Below, one piece after another: positions 33,407-45,726 of a stretch of 64,000 nt of DNA. This DNA comes from Brassica napus (Eukaryota > Streptophyta > Magnoliopsida > Brassicales > Brassicaceae): positions 18,245,389-18,309,388 of the forward strand of contig NC_063436.1 of the NCBI RefSeq assembly GCF_020379485.1, read 5' to 3'. Position 1 is the stretch's first letter. Each line of letters begins with the position of its first letter. Below the pieces are notes generated by a model. The model did not search any database, was not told the origin of the DNA, and saw nothing but the letters and a program-made list of their open reading frames with translations. Made by a program: the position numbers and the translations under genes.

Positions 33407-36400
33407 TTATACAGCCACTTTTTCACTTACTGTCTTTGTTGTTGCGTGACCTTCAACCTGAAACTTGAACTTAAAAGTGTTAGTTAGACTCTTCGCTTTT
33501 AACAATGTGATAAGGGGTCTCTGATCAATTGCATGACTGTGTGTGTGTTATGGAGAAAGTTCTTATAATCTTTTGCTTTACCTTGGCTGCTTTGAACAGT
33601 TCGTCTAGAACTTCAGACAATGTTGGATGCGCATGAACTGCCAGTTTTATGTCCTGCAGAGTCACCAGTAACCATGCAGGGATCAAGAACTAGAGACAAA
33701 ATGGATGTAATCAAACATGTAATCAAGAACTAGAGTAATCGATGACCCTACCTGAATGCGTGTTCCTAGAGCAATGGCATTGGATGCTTCATGGATAAGG
33801 TCAGCAGCATGCAGCCCAAAGATATGAACTCCTAGAATCTCACCGTTGTCAGGTCGGTATATCATCTGCAATAATGAACACAATGAGATCTCTTTCTTCT
33901 TTCATTAACCATAAACTATCAACATCTTCTTATCTTACCTTGGCTATTCCTTCTCCTTCATTTTCAGCTAGAGCCTTTGTGTTAGCCTTGAAACTTGTCT
34001 TGGCAACACTAACTTTAAACCCTTCCTTCTCGCCTTTCTCTCTCGCTTGTGGCTAGAAATCACAGAAATTATGTTACTTAATACATTTTTCTTTCTGACT
34101 ATCTTCATTGCAAAAGGATCTAGAGTTACCTCAGTCAATCCCACCATGCTAATTTCAGGATGAGTGAAGCAAGCAGCTGGAATACTTAGATGATTAAGCA
34201 CATGATCTCTACCAGTGACTTGCTCAACCACTAGTCACAGAGTAACATCACAGAGTTAGAAAACTATTAACTGCATTTATATTGAATAGGCTTTCGATAT
34301 ACTATTTACCAGAGATTCCTTGAGCACTGGCTGCATGTGCAAGCATCAGTTTACCATTGGCATCACCGATGCAGTACAAGTTGGGAACCTATGAAAGCAG
34401 AAATGAATTTAGCATATAGAATGAATTACGCTGGTAAGAATGTAAATAAAACATACCAGTTTCCCATTTCCATCAATCACACGCATTCGCTCATCGACAG
34501 GTATGAAACCTCTCTGCGTCACGACATTGACCTGTGTTGAAAAGACAGCTTCAATGTTATCTTTAAGAAGAACAAACGTATTCGGAGGTAATAAAAATGA
34601 TGGTACTATCATAATAGAGGGGTGTGTGATTTAATGTCATCTCATACATTTTCCAAGCCAAGGCCATTGGTGAATGGAGCTCTTCCAGTAGCAATAAGAG
34701 CAGCATCTACCTGGAGGCATAAGAAACCAACAGAGATAAACCAAATGGGTGAAAATATTCTCTTTGTGAGAAATCAGATCTCCCTTAGCTTTGATATGAT
34801 ATTGTGTTACCTCCAACGTGTCCTTATGTTCTTTGGTTTTTGCATCAATAAGCTCAATCATAACTGGTTTCCCATCCTTTGCTGGAGTAATCTGTACAAG
34901 AATAAAATTAAATTTCGAAGATGAATACATAGACACATTGGATAGAGAAAGAAACAAAATATTTAGAAATCATGATTTAACATGCTCACTTTGCTAGCAA
35001 AGACTCCAGTATGATAGTCAATCTTTCTAGGATTTATCAAAACTCTCTGAGCTAGCTTACTGATCTCAGGATCAAATCCAGGCATTAGCTGATCCAGTGC
35101 TTCGATAAAAGTTACCTGCAGACAACATATGACCTCGTTTCGGTTAATAACTATTGTTGAAAGGCAGAGCAGACCTAAAGAAGCGAAAATAAGAAATGGC
35201 ACATTATAAATTTAGATGGAGAAGCCCCTATAAATGCTATTTCACACTAGCAAGCTCGCTCAATACAGTAAGAAAGTAAAACAAAGACTTAAAAAAAAAT
35301 GGAAAACATTGCCAAGTCTCGGTTATTACAATCTCAATTACAGGGACAAAAATAATGTTACCTCACTTCCAAGTGCTGTGTAAACATCACTGAACTCAAG
35401 ACCAATGTAACCACTTCCTACAATCGCAATCCAATCAGGGACCGACTCCAACTTCAAGGCATGGTCACTGGTGATAACAGTCTTTCCTGCAACACCAAAT
35501 ACAAATATACAAGGATTTCAATCCCGTTGCACCCCAAAAAAAACTTTACATTCAAAACAAGGAATGTACCATCAACTTCAATTCCTTTAGGGACAAAAGG
35601 CACAGATCCAGTGGCAATGATTATATTTTTGGCAGTGATAATATTGTCCTTGCCATATTTAACCTTTTGTGGGCCCTGCAGAAATACAAACAAAACTTCA
35701 AAAAGAGTTAGGATCCTGTCTAGTTAAGTCAAAACGTGAAAGAAAAGCATGTACTGACTAACCAGAACACTGCCGAATCCTGTCAAAATGTCAACACCAA
35801 GTGCCTTCATTGAATTGGTCAGATTGTTTCTAATTTTGGTAGCAAGGTTATTAGCATGGTCTGCCACACCCTGACGATCATACCCAGCAGCTGAAACCTG
35901 CGGGAAACCAAAAAAAAAACACTATTTTATAAAACTGGTTTGGTAAAAGTTAACAACTTATATATTAAAAAAAGATTGAACATGAGTTTGGTAATTAATA
36001 CCTGAAGACCAAAGGACTTCATGTGATGTTCGTTCTGAAGCTCCCGCATCCTACCACTAACAGCAAGGAGAGCTTTGGAAGGGACACATCCTCTGTTAAC
36101 GCAAGTCCCTCCAACAACATCTCCTTCAATGATTGCAGTTTTAAGTCCCTAACAAGACGACAATACAAATGGATCCATTAAATAAAAAGTAAAGAAACAG
36201 AGTAACTCATCTCTGTTCTTATTACAGAAGCAAATGTAAGAGATTATTAAGAAAGATAGACAACAAAGTAAAGTCACCTTTTCAACGGCGTGTAAGGCAG
36301 CTCCATGGCCGCCGACACCAGCTCCGATGATGATCAGATCGTAGTCGAAACTCTTGGGCGGAGGAGCGCCATTAGTCGTGGCAGCAGCGGAGACTTTGAA

Positions 36401-36595
36401 TCTGGTGCTTGGGATGCGAACTCGGTCGCTGCGAAGAGTCAGATGAGTCGAAGGCGAGGAGCAAAACGCCTCACGTCGGAGTCCGCAGAACCGGAGACTC
36501 CTCGGCGTTGAGAAGATGGAACCGGTTGATCCGAGCAGGCGGCTGGGTCTGGTAAGTGGAGTTTGGGAGAACGGAAGAGCTACAGCTGATTGCAT
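33407..36595 (-). CDS. LPD1: Plastidial dihydrolipoamide dehydrogenase (E3 of plastid pyruvate dehydrogenase)
   Basis: Fifteen exons on the minus strand: 36595-36278, 36148-36002, 35897-35763, 35675-35570, 35486-35362, 35115-34990, 34891-34811, 34710-34648, 34531-34457, 34388-34310, 34230-34130, 34052-33939, 33865-33752, 33653-33582 and 33457-33407. Together they give 568 aa in one frame (the Arabidopsis protein is about 570). The Ser/Arg-rich N-terminus, about 68-80 residues, is a chloroplast transit peptide. FAD-binding [10 protein letters not shown], the redox disulfide GGTCVNRGC (C122/C127), NAD-binding GSGYIGLEF and the active-site pair in HAHPTLSE (H537, E542) are all present. The enzyme reoxidises dihydrolipoyl E2 with NAD+, supplying acetyl-CoA for fatty acid synthesis in plastids. 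The C-terminal tail ([16 protein letters not shown]) differs from Arabidopsis. Confidence 0.95.
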
Positions 36596-37809
36596 TGTGA
36601 GAAAGAGAGATCGATCCGGAGAGAGAGAGAAAATTGATGACAATCACGGCGGAGAGAGAGAGGCGATGTCAGTGTAAAATAGTAAAACGGAGGCGGAGAT
36701 ATCAAGGCGGGTTTGTTTAACTACTTCTTTTTTTTCAAATATTGTTTAATTAATATAAGGCCCATTAGGCCCAATTCTAGGCCACATAACTTTCATTAGA
36801 TTCTCTAACGATATCTGTATTTGTGTGAGATTATGAACTGTCCTTGATGTTCTTGGATGATTGCTCTATGCTTATTCCCACTTTAGCCTTTAGGAGTGAC
36901 ACTGAGTTTGAGATCATAGGAGAATTCAGCTGCATGTAGATTATAATAATTGATTTTATAATGTGGTTTGGTAAGTTTTGGTGTCTTAAAATCTCAGCCT
37001 TTAAGATCATTTCAGGTTGATCCTTATGTGAGTGAGTGTGACATGTAGACTTGAGAGGATCCTCAATTTTCTATTCTCTACACTTTGACCTTAGTCTCAA
37101 ACCTTGGAATTTGGATCATCTCATATATGTAAAGATCTTAATTTTTTTTTCCTTTGATGATACTGTGGTTACAATGTTCCCAAACTCATTGTTTAATTGT
37201 ATATGTTTGAGTTGATCTCATGTTTCCTCATAGGAATTCTACAAGCACCTTTATATTAGTCTCCAAGTGGTAGTAAATATAAAGAACATTTTCTTCAATC
37301 CACTTTTATCTTTTACTCTATTTTTAGAGAGCGCTATTTAGAGGAAAATATGCATTCTACATATGGTTCTGTGCTCACTAACAAAATCTAAACCATGGAT
37401 GATTAAGCTGTTACATGACTAGTAGCAACAGGTCGATCATCAGAGAGTTTACAATACGCTCTTAAGCTGTATAAGAAGGAAATATAGTCATGAGACTTTG
37501 GGGGCGATAGTAGTGTGTAAATATTATTCTGAACGTAAATATTGTTCTGAACATGGTTCGATACTGACAATGCGTTATGGCTGTAAACAGATGATGCTGC
37601 ACTGCATAGCTATCGTCGCTTTTAACAAATGAATACGAGGTAAACAAATGCATCTAAGTAGTGTCACATAATGAGAAGATCATATGGTACAAAAGAGGCA
37701 AAAGCAGAGTTTCTAGAAATAACAACCACATAAGTTTGTCTTTCAAACACATTTAGAAAAAAATACAAAAATAGCAAGTGAGATATCTGACCCAAAGCAT
37801 TAGCTACTA
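36596..37809. other. LPD1 promoter region and intergenic DNA
   Basis: Upstream of LPD1 lies a GA-rich leader (about 36600-36665). At 36758-36783 there are two GGCCCA/GGCCCAATT motifs resembling site II elements (TGGGCY), common in promoters of growth and organelle genes. The remainder is AT-rich and holds no recognised gene. The right end holds the 3' UTR of TENA_E. Confidence 0.5.
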
Positions 37810-38627
37810 TCAACCACGGCTCATCTCCCAGAAGGCGACCTCGTGTTCAAGAACACGTACCAGAACATCTTCAGCTTCAACCAAAGCGTCCCTGGAGGCA
37901 TTCTCCAAACAACGTTCGGCGATGTTCTTCACCGACAAACAGTACTGTCTAAACCCGTCGTTACCCCACCGATTGCAAGCTCCGGTAAGCTCCGCCGGAG
38001 TTTTGTTCCCATCCCCCAAACAGTGAGCAAAGCTCTCTTGATACACCGCTTCGATCCCCCAGAAAGCCGTCAACACCACCGAATACTCCACCTCACTATT
38101 CATCAGAGCTTCAAGAAACCTTTGAATAAACCACAAAAAAAAACAACTCATCGAGAATCTCTCAAAATCAAGAACTAACTAAATCGAATACCTGCTATAT
38201 TCTTGATTAGCCTTCTGAGCCACAACGGTCGAGAAATCAACACCCCATTTCGAGCCTTCACTTTTAAACCACTCGATCTCATCATTCAACGAAGCTAAAC
38301 CACCAAGCACGACCTCCATGTCGGAAGTCTCGCCGGATTCTTTGCCGGCTCTGATCAGAACATTCGCTACAAACGGCACGAACTCCCTCACGAATAGGTA
38401 ATCTTGACCCTGCCACCAAAAACGAAGCCGTTTTAAGCTCACCGAGTGATTATTAATCTTTCGTTTCATCGGTAATTCAACAGTACCAGCCAAGTTTTGA
38501 AGGAGGAGAGATCAACGGATCCGTCGCGGATGGAGACGACGAAGTCATGACGTGTAGCCGCCGTGTATAGCGAACGGTGCTTATCAAGCCACGTGTCGAT
38601 CATGCCTCTCTTCTCTGTTTTCTCCAT
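37810..38627 (-). CDS. TENA_E: TENA_E-type thiamin salvage protein (haem-oxygenase fold)
   Basis: Three exons on the minus strand (38627-38487, 38409-38192, 38119-37810) encode 222 aa (the Arabidopsis protein is 221). The start at [13 protein letters not shown] is preferred because the upstream extension begins with GTG. Landmarks are [64 protein letters not shown] and the end [10 protein letters not shown]. Plant TenA proteins of the E clade lack the catalytic cysteine of bacterial TenA, use an active-site Glu, and release hydroxymethylpyrimidine from damaged thiamin breakdown products (known from the Arabidopsis/maize work on this clade). It is probably cytosolic, as no transit peptide is seen. 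Confidence 0.92.
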
Positions 38628-40096
38628 TGAAGTTGCGAGATTCTTCACCGATCATCCTGTCTTGTCCCCGCCAACGTTGACTCTTTGCTCTGTAGCGTAC
38701 ATGTCTTATTGGGCTTTAAGGTAATAGCCCAAGGCCCGGTTAGATTCAACTATATAACGGCAGTTAAGTAAAGTAAAGACACGACAGAAGAGCGCTAGTG
38801 ACGTGGCAATTTTTGAAGACACGAACGAAGCGTTGCTTACGTGGCAATATTTAAGATGCATTGCTGTCTGAAAGAGTGATGACGTGGAACTGTTTTTCTA
38901 ATTATTCTCAGTCGTCTCTCTCACCCTGATGAACTATATATGAATTTGACTAGATGTTTATGTTGATTTGGTGTACCGTCTTGTCTTTATAAGCCATATG
39001 AATAGCTGATGTGGTTGATCTTCAATTTTGGAAGAAACTTATAGTAATCATGTCCTTTTAATAAACGCAGATTCATAACTATAGCTGATGAAATTAACAT
39101 TGTTGATGCAAACCAAACTAGGCGGTAAAAAAGAAGATGATCAAAGCTGATCGATGAACGTGCGAAAATTCATTGCTGCTAATGGTGTTTGTTGGTCGTT
39201 TGGTATATAAATATGATTAAAGTGCATAAAACAGAGTAGCTAATTATGTGTGTCATTGTATGCAACTTAGTTAATAGATTTGATTATAGCTTGTGGCCAA
39301 GTTAACAACAATCTTGTATTTTGGATTTAAATATTGACCTTCTTACTGGATCTAAGTTGAAATAGAGTATACAATATGTTTATAACTATTTGTCATTTTG
39401 ATATTAACTCTGTACATTATCTCTAAAGTGTTTGCTTTATTGAGTTTCAGAATATTTAAGTCTAATATAATTCAAGGTCAAGAGAATGCATGCATGTGTC
39501 GACAGTATCGTGCGGTCTATATATATATGTGTTTGTTTCCTTTCTTTTTTCTCTGGTGTGTGATCCAGAGGGTGATCTCATCTTTGTACCATAGTTTTTA
39601 CTTTTTACTTTAAAGTTTCTAGAGAAAAAGTTTTCTAGTTTGACTGTCTTGAAAATAGAAACGTTAAAAAAGGTACTGAATATATAATCATTTCAAATTT
39701 ATTAATGAGACGTTAGCTGAAACTTTTAGTTGATCATAAACAAAATATTATTAAATAGTAATATAATTTTAATTGTTAGTTAAAACAAAACGTAAAAATG
39801 GTAAAGTTTGAAGCGTGTCTTTTGCCACATAAGGGATTTTCAGGTACTAAAACTAGCATTCTGCTTTGACGTGTCTGTGAAGTCAGTATTTCTTGACAGC
39901 TCTTTTATGTTTTACCATAGAAAGACAAAATTCAACGGAAGTAATCACTTTGACTATGACCCTTTGTAGTTTCGAAAATAATGAAAAAGGTTAAAAAAAA
40001 TACTTTGAAAAGGAATAGCTTCTATCTCACTTACATAACCAGAGAGAGAGCCATAGAAACTGGGAGAGATAGAAGAGGAAGTGTTGAAGGAGAGAG
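38628..40096. other. Promoter regions of TENA_E and REM22 copy A
   Basis: At 38707-38738 two site II-like motifs (TGGGCTTT, AGCCCAAGGCCC) sit upstream of TENA_E. Three ACGTGG cores follow (listed separately). About 39480-40096 matches the sequence upstream of the second REM22 copy (about 42490-43074), for example TCTCATCTTTGTACCATAG and TTTTGCCACATMAGGGATTY, so the promoter was part of the tandem duplication. Confidence 0.55.
38799..38888. promoter_or_regulatory. Cluster of three ACGTGG (ABRE/G-box-like) cores upstream of TENA_E
   Basis: TGACGTGGC (38799-38807), TTACGTGGC (38837-38845) and TGACGTGGA (38880-38888) lie within 90 bp, about 170-260 bp upstream of the TENA_E start codon. bZIP proteins bind ACGT cores of this type. 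Their use here is inferred. Confidence 0.45.
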
Positions 40097-41440
40097 ATGG
40101 AGTGGAACCGTGGTTTTGGTCGGGTTAAGGAAGAAAGAAAGAGCTTGAGCTTCTTCAAGATATTTCACAGTGCAGATTTATCCTCTGGATCCATGGTAAC
40201 TCTCTTCTTGTCATTAGCTTTGTGATTTTCTTGATAATGACTGTTTCAAAAGCAGAGTTTTTTTCTTTTGTGTGTTTAGTATGTTTCAAGTTAAAGATTC
40301 GGTCTTGTGGGTGGTGTTTTTGAAACTGTTGGATCTCTTAGTCTTGTAGCTTGCTTTGTCTCGTTTAGAAAGTGACCTCTTAGTTTGTTCACTCATTACT
40401 TTAGTCTTCAAGTCTTTGATGTAACTTACCAAGAACGTTAACGGTTTTGACATTCTTTTCATTGCATGTTGAAACCAGAGAGGGATTCCTTACGACTTCA
40501 TGAAAAACGTCTCTAAGGAAGACTTCTCCTGCAAGATGGTGATAAGAACAAAATGGGGAAGGTCATGGGAAGTAGACATCTCCATGAACCCTAGGTTCTA
40601 CTACATGGAGAAGTCCGGATGGAACCAGTTTGTAACCGACAATGCTTTGGGATCAAACGAGTTTGTGACCTTCACTCACAACGGTTTAATGTGCTTCAAT
40701 GTCAACATCTATAGGGAGAGTGGCAAGGAGATTGTTTTACCCCACACAACGACTCCATTTAGTAAGCTCTCCGTTTAACTATTTGTTGAAACATATGAGA
40801 TTATGAAAGAAGAAACCAACTCTTTACTTTGATGATTGCAAAACAGGTGGGATCAAGAATGAAGAAGGTGAGAGAAGCTACAAAGATGTCAAGAAGGAAG
40901 ATGAGTCCATGGGAGGAGGAGTTGGGCATGTGGAGATTGGTGAATCATCGAGAGGAGCTGCGCTTAGAAAGAAGAAAGCTGAGAAGCACAAGAAGAGAAA
41001 GAAAGTGAAGTATGGTGTTCCAAGATTCAAAATCACCATAACCAAATCATACCTCAGGTCACTGGTAAGATTAATACCAAACACTCAACAGCCATACTAC
41101 TACACAAAGTCTCTCTCTATATTGGTTGATTATATGATAATCTCTGTTTGTTGTTGTTTGTTGTTTTCTTTACCAGCCAATCCCAACGTTTTTTGAGAAG
41201 AGGTACCTCAAGAGTGAGTCTAAGGTGTACAAGATACATCACTCGGAAGGAGATGGTTCATGGGAGGTGCTTTCCTTGGTTCATCAGGCTCATATAGTGT
41301 TATCACGTGGATGGGTTAAACTGGCACGAGAGTACCCGTTAGCAGTTGGTGACAGGTGTACCTTCCATCTCGTTAAACCTACTGAGTTTGTCCTCACCTC
41401 CAAGAAGGCCAAGGCCATAGAGATCACTATCAGCGATTGA
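40097..41440 (+). CDS. B3-domain protein, REM22-like, copy A
   Basis: Four exons (40097-40195, 40479-40761, 40847-41064, 41177-41440) encode 287 aa with two B3-type DNA-binding domains. The first B3 spans exons 1-2 (FFKIFHSADLS ... PYDFMKNVSKEDF ... NPRFYYMEKSGWNQFVTDNALGSNEFVTFTHNG). A lysine-rich linker follows (RKKKAEKHKKRKKVK), a likely nuclear localisation signal. The second B3 spans exons 3-4 (PRFKITITKSYL ... ESKVYKIHHSEGDGSWEV ... LSRGWVKLAREYPLAVGDRCTFHLVKPTEFVL). It matches the Arabidopsis REM-family gene I recall at this place, REM22 (At3g17010). REM proteins are mostly reproductive-meristem regulators. The gene is duplicated in tandem at 43075. Confidence 0.88.
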
Positions 41441-41655
41441 TGAATGAATGTTTTACCGTCTTTGCAGCTTTCTTAATTATATCTATGGAGACAATATGAT
41501 ATTATGTGTTGTGTTTGTATTTTTTACATTCCCAGACTGTAAGTTGCTTTTATCTGCTTATGAAGTTAGTCTTGAGACTTTAACTTGCTTGATATGTTTA
41601 TGAGTTTAGGATCAATGATCAAAGTAGGTTAGTAAAAACCACTGACATGGTTCCT

Positions 41656-41900
41656 AACACTTCCCAATATCATCACTGCAAAGTAAATATTGTTCCATAC
41701 TTATCAATATGTGTAATTGATCTCAACTTCAAACCAAGTTTGAGATGTTGAAAAACATATGGAGAAAGAGGAGAAAACTTTACCTCTTAAGGCCACCAAG
41801 GCCTCGTTGACTTCATCACTACTGTAATCTGCTCGTGTTTCAAAACAGTTGATCTTTCATTTAACAGAAACCAAACACTTGTCGTCAAAGAAAGTTTCTT
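41656..41900 (-). pseudogene. Remnant of the universal stress protein gene (tandem-duplicate copy)
   Basis: The order of short matches is the same as in the 3' half of the intact USP gene at 44814-45726: CTAACACTTCCCAATATCAT (last exon), GAGAAAGAGGAGAAAACTTTACC (intron), TAAGGCCACCAAGGCCTCG (third exon) and ATCACTACTGTAATCTGC (exon 3 start). Most of exon 3 is deleted and nothing of exons 1-2 is seen. It marks the right end of the first copy of the duplicated REM22-USP block. Confidence 0.8.
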
Positions 41901-42059
41901 TTTTTTTTAGGATTTGATACGAATTAGAACCTAAACCAAAGTGTTATATTTTACCTGACTCATACTTACAAATTTATTAGAGTGGAACCTAGGATTTGAT
42001 ACAAATTAGAACCAAAATCCGAAATATCCGACTCAAATTCCAACGGATACTAGAACGCC

Positions 42060-42470
42060 CTTGCCTACTCTTTTGATTTTTGACGGAAATATAATATTTT
42101 GATTTTAGTTAAAAGTAATATTTATAAGTTTGGCACGAAAACACAAATTTACGGTTTTGATGAAAACTTATTTTATATTTTGTCTGGAAACATAATTTTA
42201 TAGTTTTTTTCCGTGAAAACGTAATTTTATGTGATAAAAAAATATAAATTTGTTGTTTTTGATAAAAACATAAATTTACAGTTCTAGCGGAAACATCATT
42301 TCACGAGTTTGATGTGAAAACATAATTGCAGTTTTAGCCGGTTAACTTAATTTTAGGGTTTTAATGGCAAAATGGTATACTTGTTTTTTTTTGCCAAAAA
42401 CGTAATTTTACTAAAGATAATTTCATGATTTTAACGTTGATTTTTGACGGAAAATTATGTTTAACATTGT
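42060..42470. repeat. Degenerate minisatellite, unit ~35 bp
   Basis: Variants of AAAACATAATTTTA followed by CAGTTTT/GAGTTTT and a TGATGAAAA or CCGGAAA link recur roughly every 33-38 bp. This AT-rich family is known to me as a dispersed crucifer repeat. It lies between the two REM22 copies. Confidence 0.6.
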
Positions 42471-43074
42471 AAGAAGCGTTATCATATATTGCATGCATGT
42501 GGGGTGTGGTGTATATATGTGTTTGTTTTCTTTATGTATTGTAAAAACACATGACTTTGGTCTGTGATCCAGAAGGTGATCTCATCTTTGTACCATAGTT
42601 TTTACTTTTCAGTTTCTAGAGAAAAAGTTTCCAACTTTGACTGTTCAGAAAATAAAAAAAAAGTTAAAAGAGTTACTGAATGTAAGATCAATTAATTTAC
42701 TAACAAAAAACTAGCTGTAACTTTTTGTTGATCATAAACAAATATTAATTAATAGTATATAGTTTTAATTGTTAGGGAGTGTAGTCAAAACAAAACGTAA
42801 GAACGGTAAGTTTGAAGTGTGTCCTTTTGCCACATCAGGGATTCTCAGGTACTCAAAACTAGCATATGATTTTGAGTGTCTGTGAAGTCAGGTTTTAACA
42901 GTTGTTGTGTCTTTTATGTTACAAAGGAAGTAATCACTTTGACTATGACCCTCTGTTTTGAAAATAATGAAAAAGTTAACATACTTTGAAAAAGAATAAC
43001 TAGACATACTTTTCTCACTTGCAGTACCAGAGATAGAGAGAGCCAGAGTGAAGTGTTGAAGGAGAGACATAGAG

Positions 43075-44376
43075 ATGGGTTGGAACCGTGGTTTTGGTAG
43101 GGTGAAGGATGAAAGAAAGAACTTGAGCTTCTTCAAGATATTCCAGAGTGCAGATTTATTCTCTGAATCCATGGTAACTCTCTTCTTGTCCTTTGCTTTG
43201 TGATTTTCTTGAAAACTCTGTTTCAAAAGCAGCGTCTTTCTGTTGTGGATCTCTTAGTCCTTAGCTTTGCTTTGTCTCGTTAAGGAAGTGTCAGTCTTAG
43301 TTTGTTCTTTTTTTGATAAAGACCCAACTTGATAATTACAGGTGAAAGGTTGAAACTTTACCCTTCTTTTGTGGTAACTTGACAAGAAAGTTAACTGTTT
43401 TTTTTTTTTACACTCTTCATTGCATGTTGAAACCAGAGAGCGATGCCTTACAACTTCATGAAGAACATCTCTAAGGAAGACTTCTCCTACAAGATGGTGA
43501 TAAGAGCGCAGTGGGGAAGCTCATGGGAAGTGGACATCTCCATGAACCCTAGGTTCTACTACATGGAGAAGTCCGGATGGAACCAGTTTGTAACCGACAA
43601 CGCTTTGGGAGAAAACGAGTTTGTTACCTTCACTCACAAGGGTCTTATGCGCTTTAATGTCAACATCTATGGGAAGAACGGCAAGGAGATTGTCACACCT
43701 CGCAAACCCCACACAACCACTCCATTTAGTAAGCTTTTGCGTTTGATTCTTCATAATGAGATTATGAAGAAGAATCAACTCGTTACTTTGATGATTGCAA
43801 ACAGGTGGGATCAAGAAAGAAGAAGATGTGAAGAAGGAAGATGAGTCCATGGGAGGAGGAGTTGAGATCGAAGTGGAAAAGAAGAAGAGAGCTGTGGAGA
43901 TTGGTGAATCTTCGAGAGGAGCTGCGCTCAAGAAGAAGAAAGCTGAGAAGCCTAAACTATCCAAGAAGAAGAAGAAGAAGATCAAGAGAAACAAAGCCAA
44001 GAATGGTGTTCCAGAATTCAAAATCACCATAACGAACTCATACCTCAAGTTCCTGGTAAGATCAAATACTAAAGACTCAAAATAGTCTCAATTTTTGATA
44101 TTTTGTTTTTATCAGGCAATCCCAAAGAAGTTTGAGGAGGCGTACATTCCGGATGAGTCTAAGGTGTACATGATACATCACTCTGAAGGGAAGGGTTCAT
44201 GGGAAGTTCTTTGCTTGGTGAGGGAGACTAGGACAATCTTCTCAAGTGGGTGGTGTAGACTGGCAAGAGAGTATCCTTTATCGGTTGGTGATAGGTGTTC
44301 CTTCCACCTCGTCAAACCTGACGAGTTTGTCCTCACCACCAAGAAGGCCAGAGAGGAGATCACTGTGATCGAGTGA
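43075..44376 (+). CDS. REM22: B3-domain protein, REM22-like, copy B
   Basis: Four exons (43075-43173, 43437-43728, 43805-44055, 44116-44376) encode 300 aa, with intron positions identical to copy A. Both B3 domains are intact. Compared with copy A the inter-domain linker is longer and more basic (a KKKKKKIKRNKAK run and an added EVEKKKRAVEIG segment), and there is a three-residue insertion (PRK) before HTTTPFS. The Arabidopsis protein, about 300 aa, is closer in length to this copy, so it is the better candidate for the conserved ortholog. Both copies keep open frames and similar promoters, so both may be active. A DNA-binding nuclear role is inferred from the B3 domains. Confidence 0.9.
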
Positions 44377-44813
44377 TGAAACTGAATGTTTTCAGTGTCT
44401 TGCACCTTTCTTATATCTATGGAGACAATATATGATATCGCTTTAGTTTATGTGTTGTGTTTCTGAGTTTGTATTGTCTATGTTCCCCCCTGACTTTAAC
44501 TTCCTTTTCTCTGTTTTATGAAGTTAGTCTTGAGACTTTAAATTTGTTTAATCTGTTTATGAGTTTACGCTTGAGGTTAATGATCAAAGTAGGTAGTAAA
44601 AACCATTGACATGATTAAAAAGAGTTAATCAATTAGTCCAAAACTCAAAAACAGTATGTTTTATTAGGTATAAAGATGCACAGCAGAAACAACATACAAA
44701 GTCACACAAGAGTTAGTTAGTAATACAAATTCAGACATAACAAAGCACAAATCTTAGAATATAAACCAGTTTTCATGTTCTCCAAGCAAATGACGTGAAG
44801 GTCAAGACAAAGC

Positions 44814-45726
44814 TCAGTGGTGAGCCTTGACGACGGTCACAGGGCATGCCACGTTGTTCACAACATGGTTGCTTACACTTCCCATTATCATCCTGCAACA
44901 TAAACAAAGATTCTTCAATATTTATCAACATAAACCAAGTTTTACTGTTTTAGATCATGGAAAAAGAGGAGAAATATTTTAACCTTTTAAGGCCACCAAG
45001 GCCTCGGTTACCGATGACAAGACTTGAAAGAGGAATATGTTCAACAGCTTCACATATCTTCTCACGAGGATCTCCCCAGTATATCTTCATCACTACTGTA
45101 ATCTGCATCATGTTTCACAACAAAGATGATCTTCATTTAACAGAAATTAACCAAATTAATTAACATTTGTCTTAAAAGAAAGTTTCATTTTTTATGGACT
45201 GATATGTTTTTTTTCTTGGTCGCAAAAAGCTTTGTATGAATATTATGGACTAATCTAGCAATTACTATATTATATTTAACCAAGAAGGGAATCAAGAAGC
45301 TTACAGATTTCGTCCTAGCGGCAGTGTTGGCAATGTCAAGGGTTTCAGCATCTGGCTTCACTGCATACTTCTTCATCACGGCAGCTTCAGAGAATTCACT
45401 CAGCGGAATCAACGCTGAAATGTTACAACACAAAAAACAGACTTCAACTATTAATATATGACCAGGAGCAACTGGCTTCATATCATGTAACATGTTGATG
45501 TCAAACGATGCATGAGTTTGTGCAGGGGATAATCAACCGTACGTGATCCAACGGTCTCCCAGAGCTGCATCTCGCCTTCCTCGTAATGCATGTCGTGAGC
45601 CACGGTGATGAGGATTAGATTATCACCATCGCGAACAACGTTGTCAATGGCCCAGTTCAGAGCTTTCTTGCTGCATTCCGAGAAATCTACCGCCACTCCA
45701 ATCTTCCGACCACTACTCTCCTCCAT
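44814..45726 (-). CDS. Universal stress protein A-like, ATP-binding type
   Basis: Four exons on the minus strand (45726-45543, 45414-45305, 45102-44984, 44892-44814) encode 163 aa. The N-terminus IGVAVDFSECSKKALNWAIDN is the first strand and Asp/Ser region of the UspA fold. The C-terminal half has the ATP-binding pattern G-2x-G-9x-G-S (GNRGLGGLKRMIMGSVSNHV) and ends NNVACPVTVVKAHH. It is the length of single-domain plant USPs and matches At3g17020 in position (from memory). Single-domain plant USPs bind nucleotides and some act as chaperones or in hypoxia signalling. The specific role here is unknown. A partial second copy lies at 41656-41900. Confidence 0.92.
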
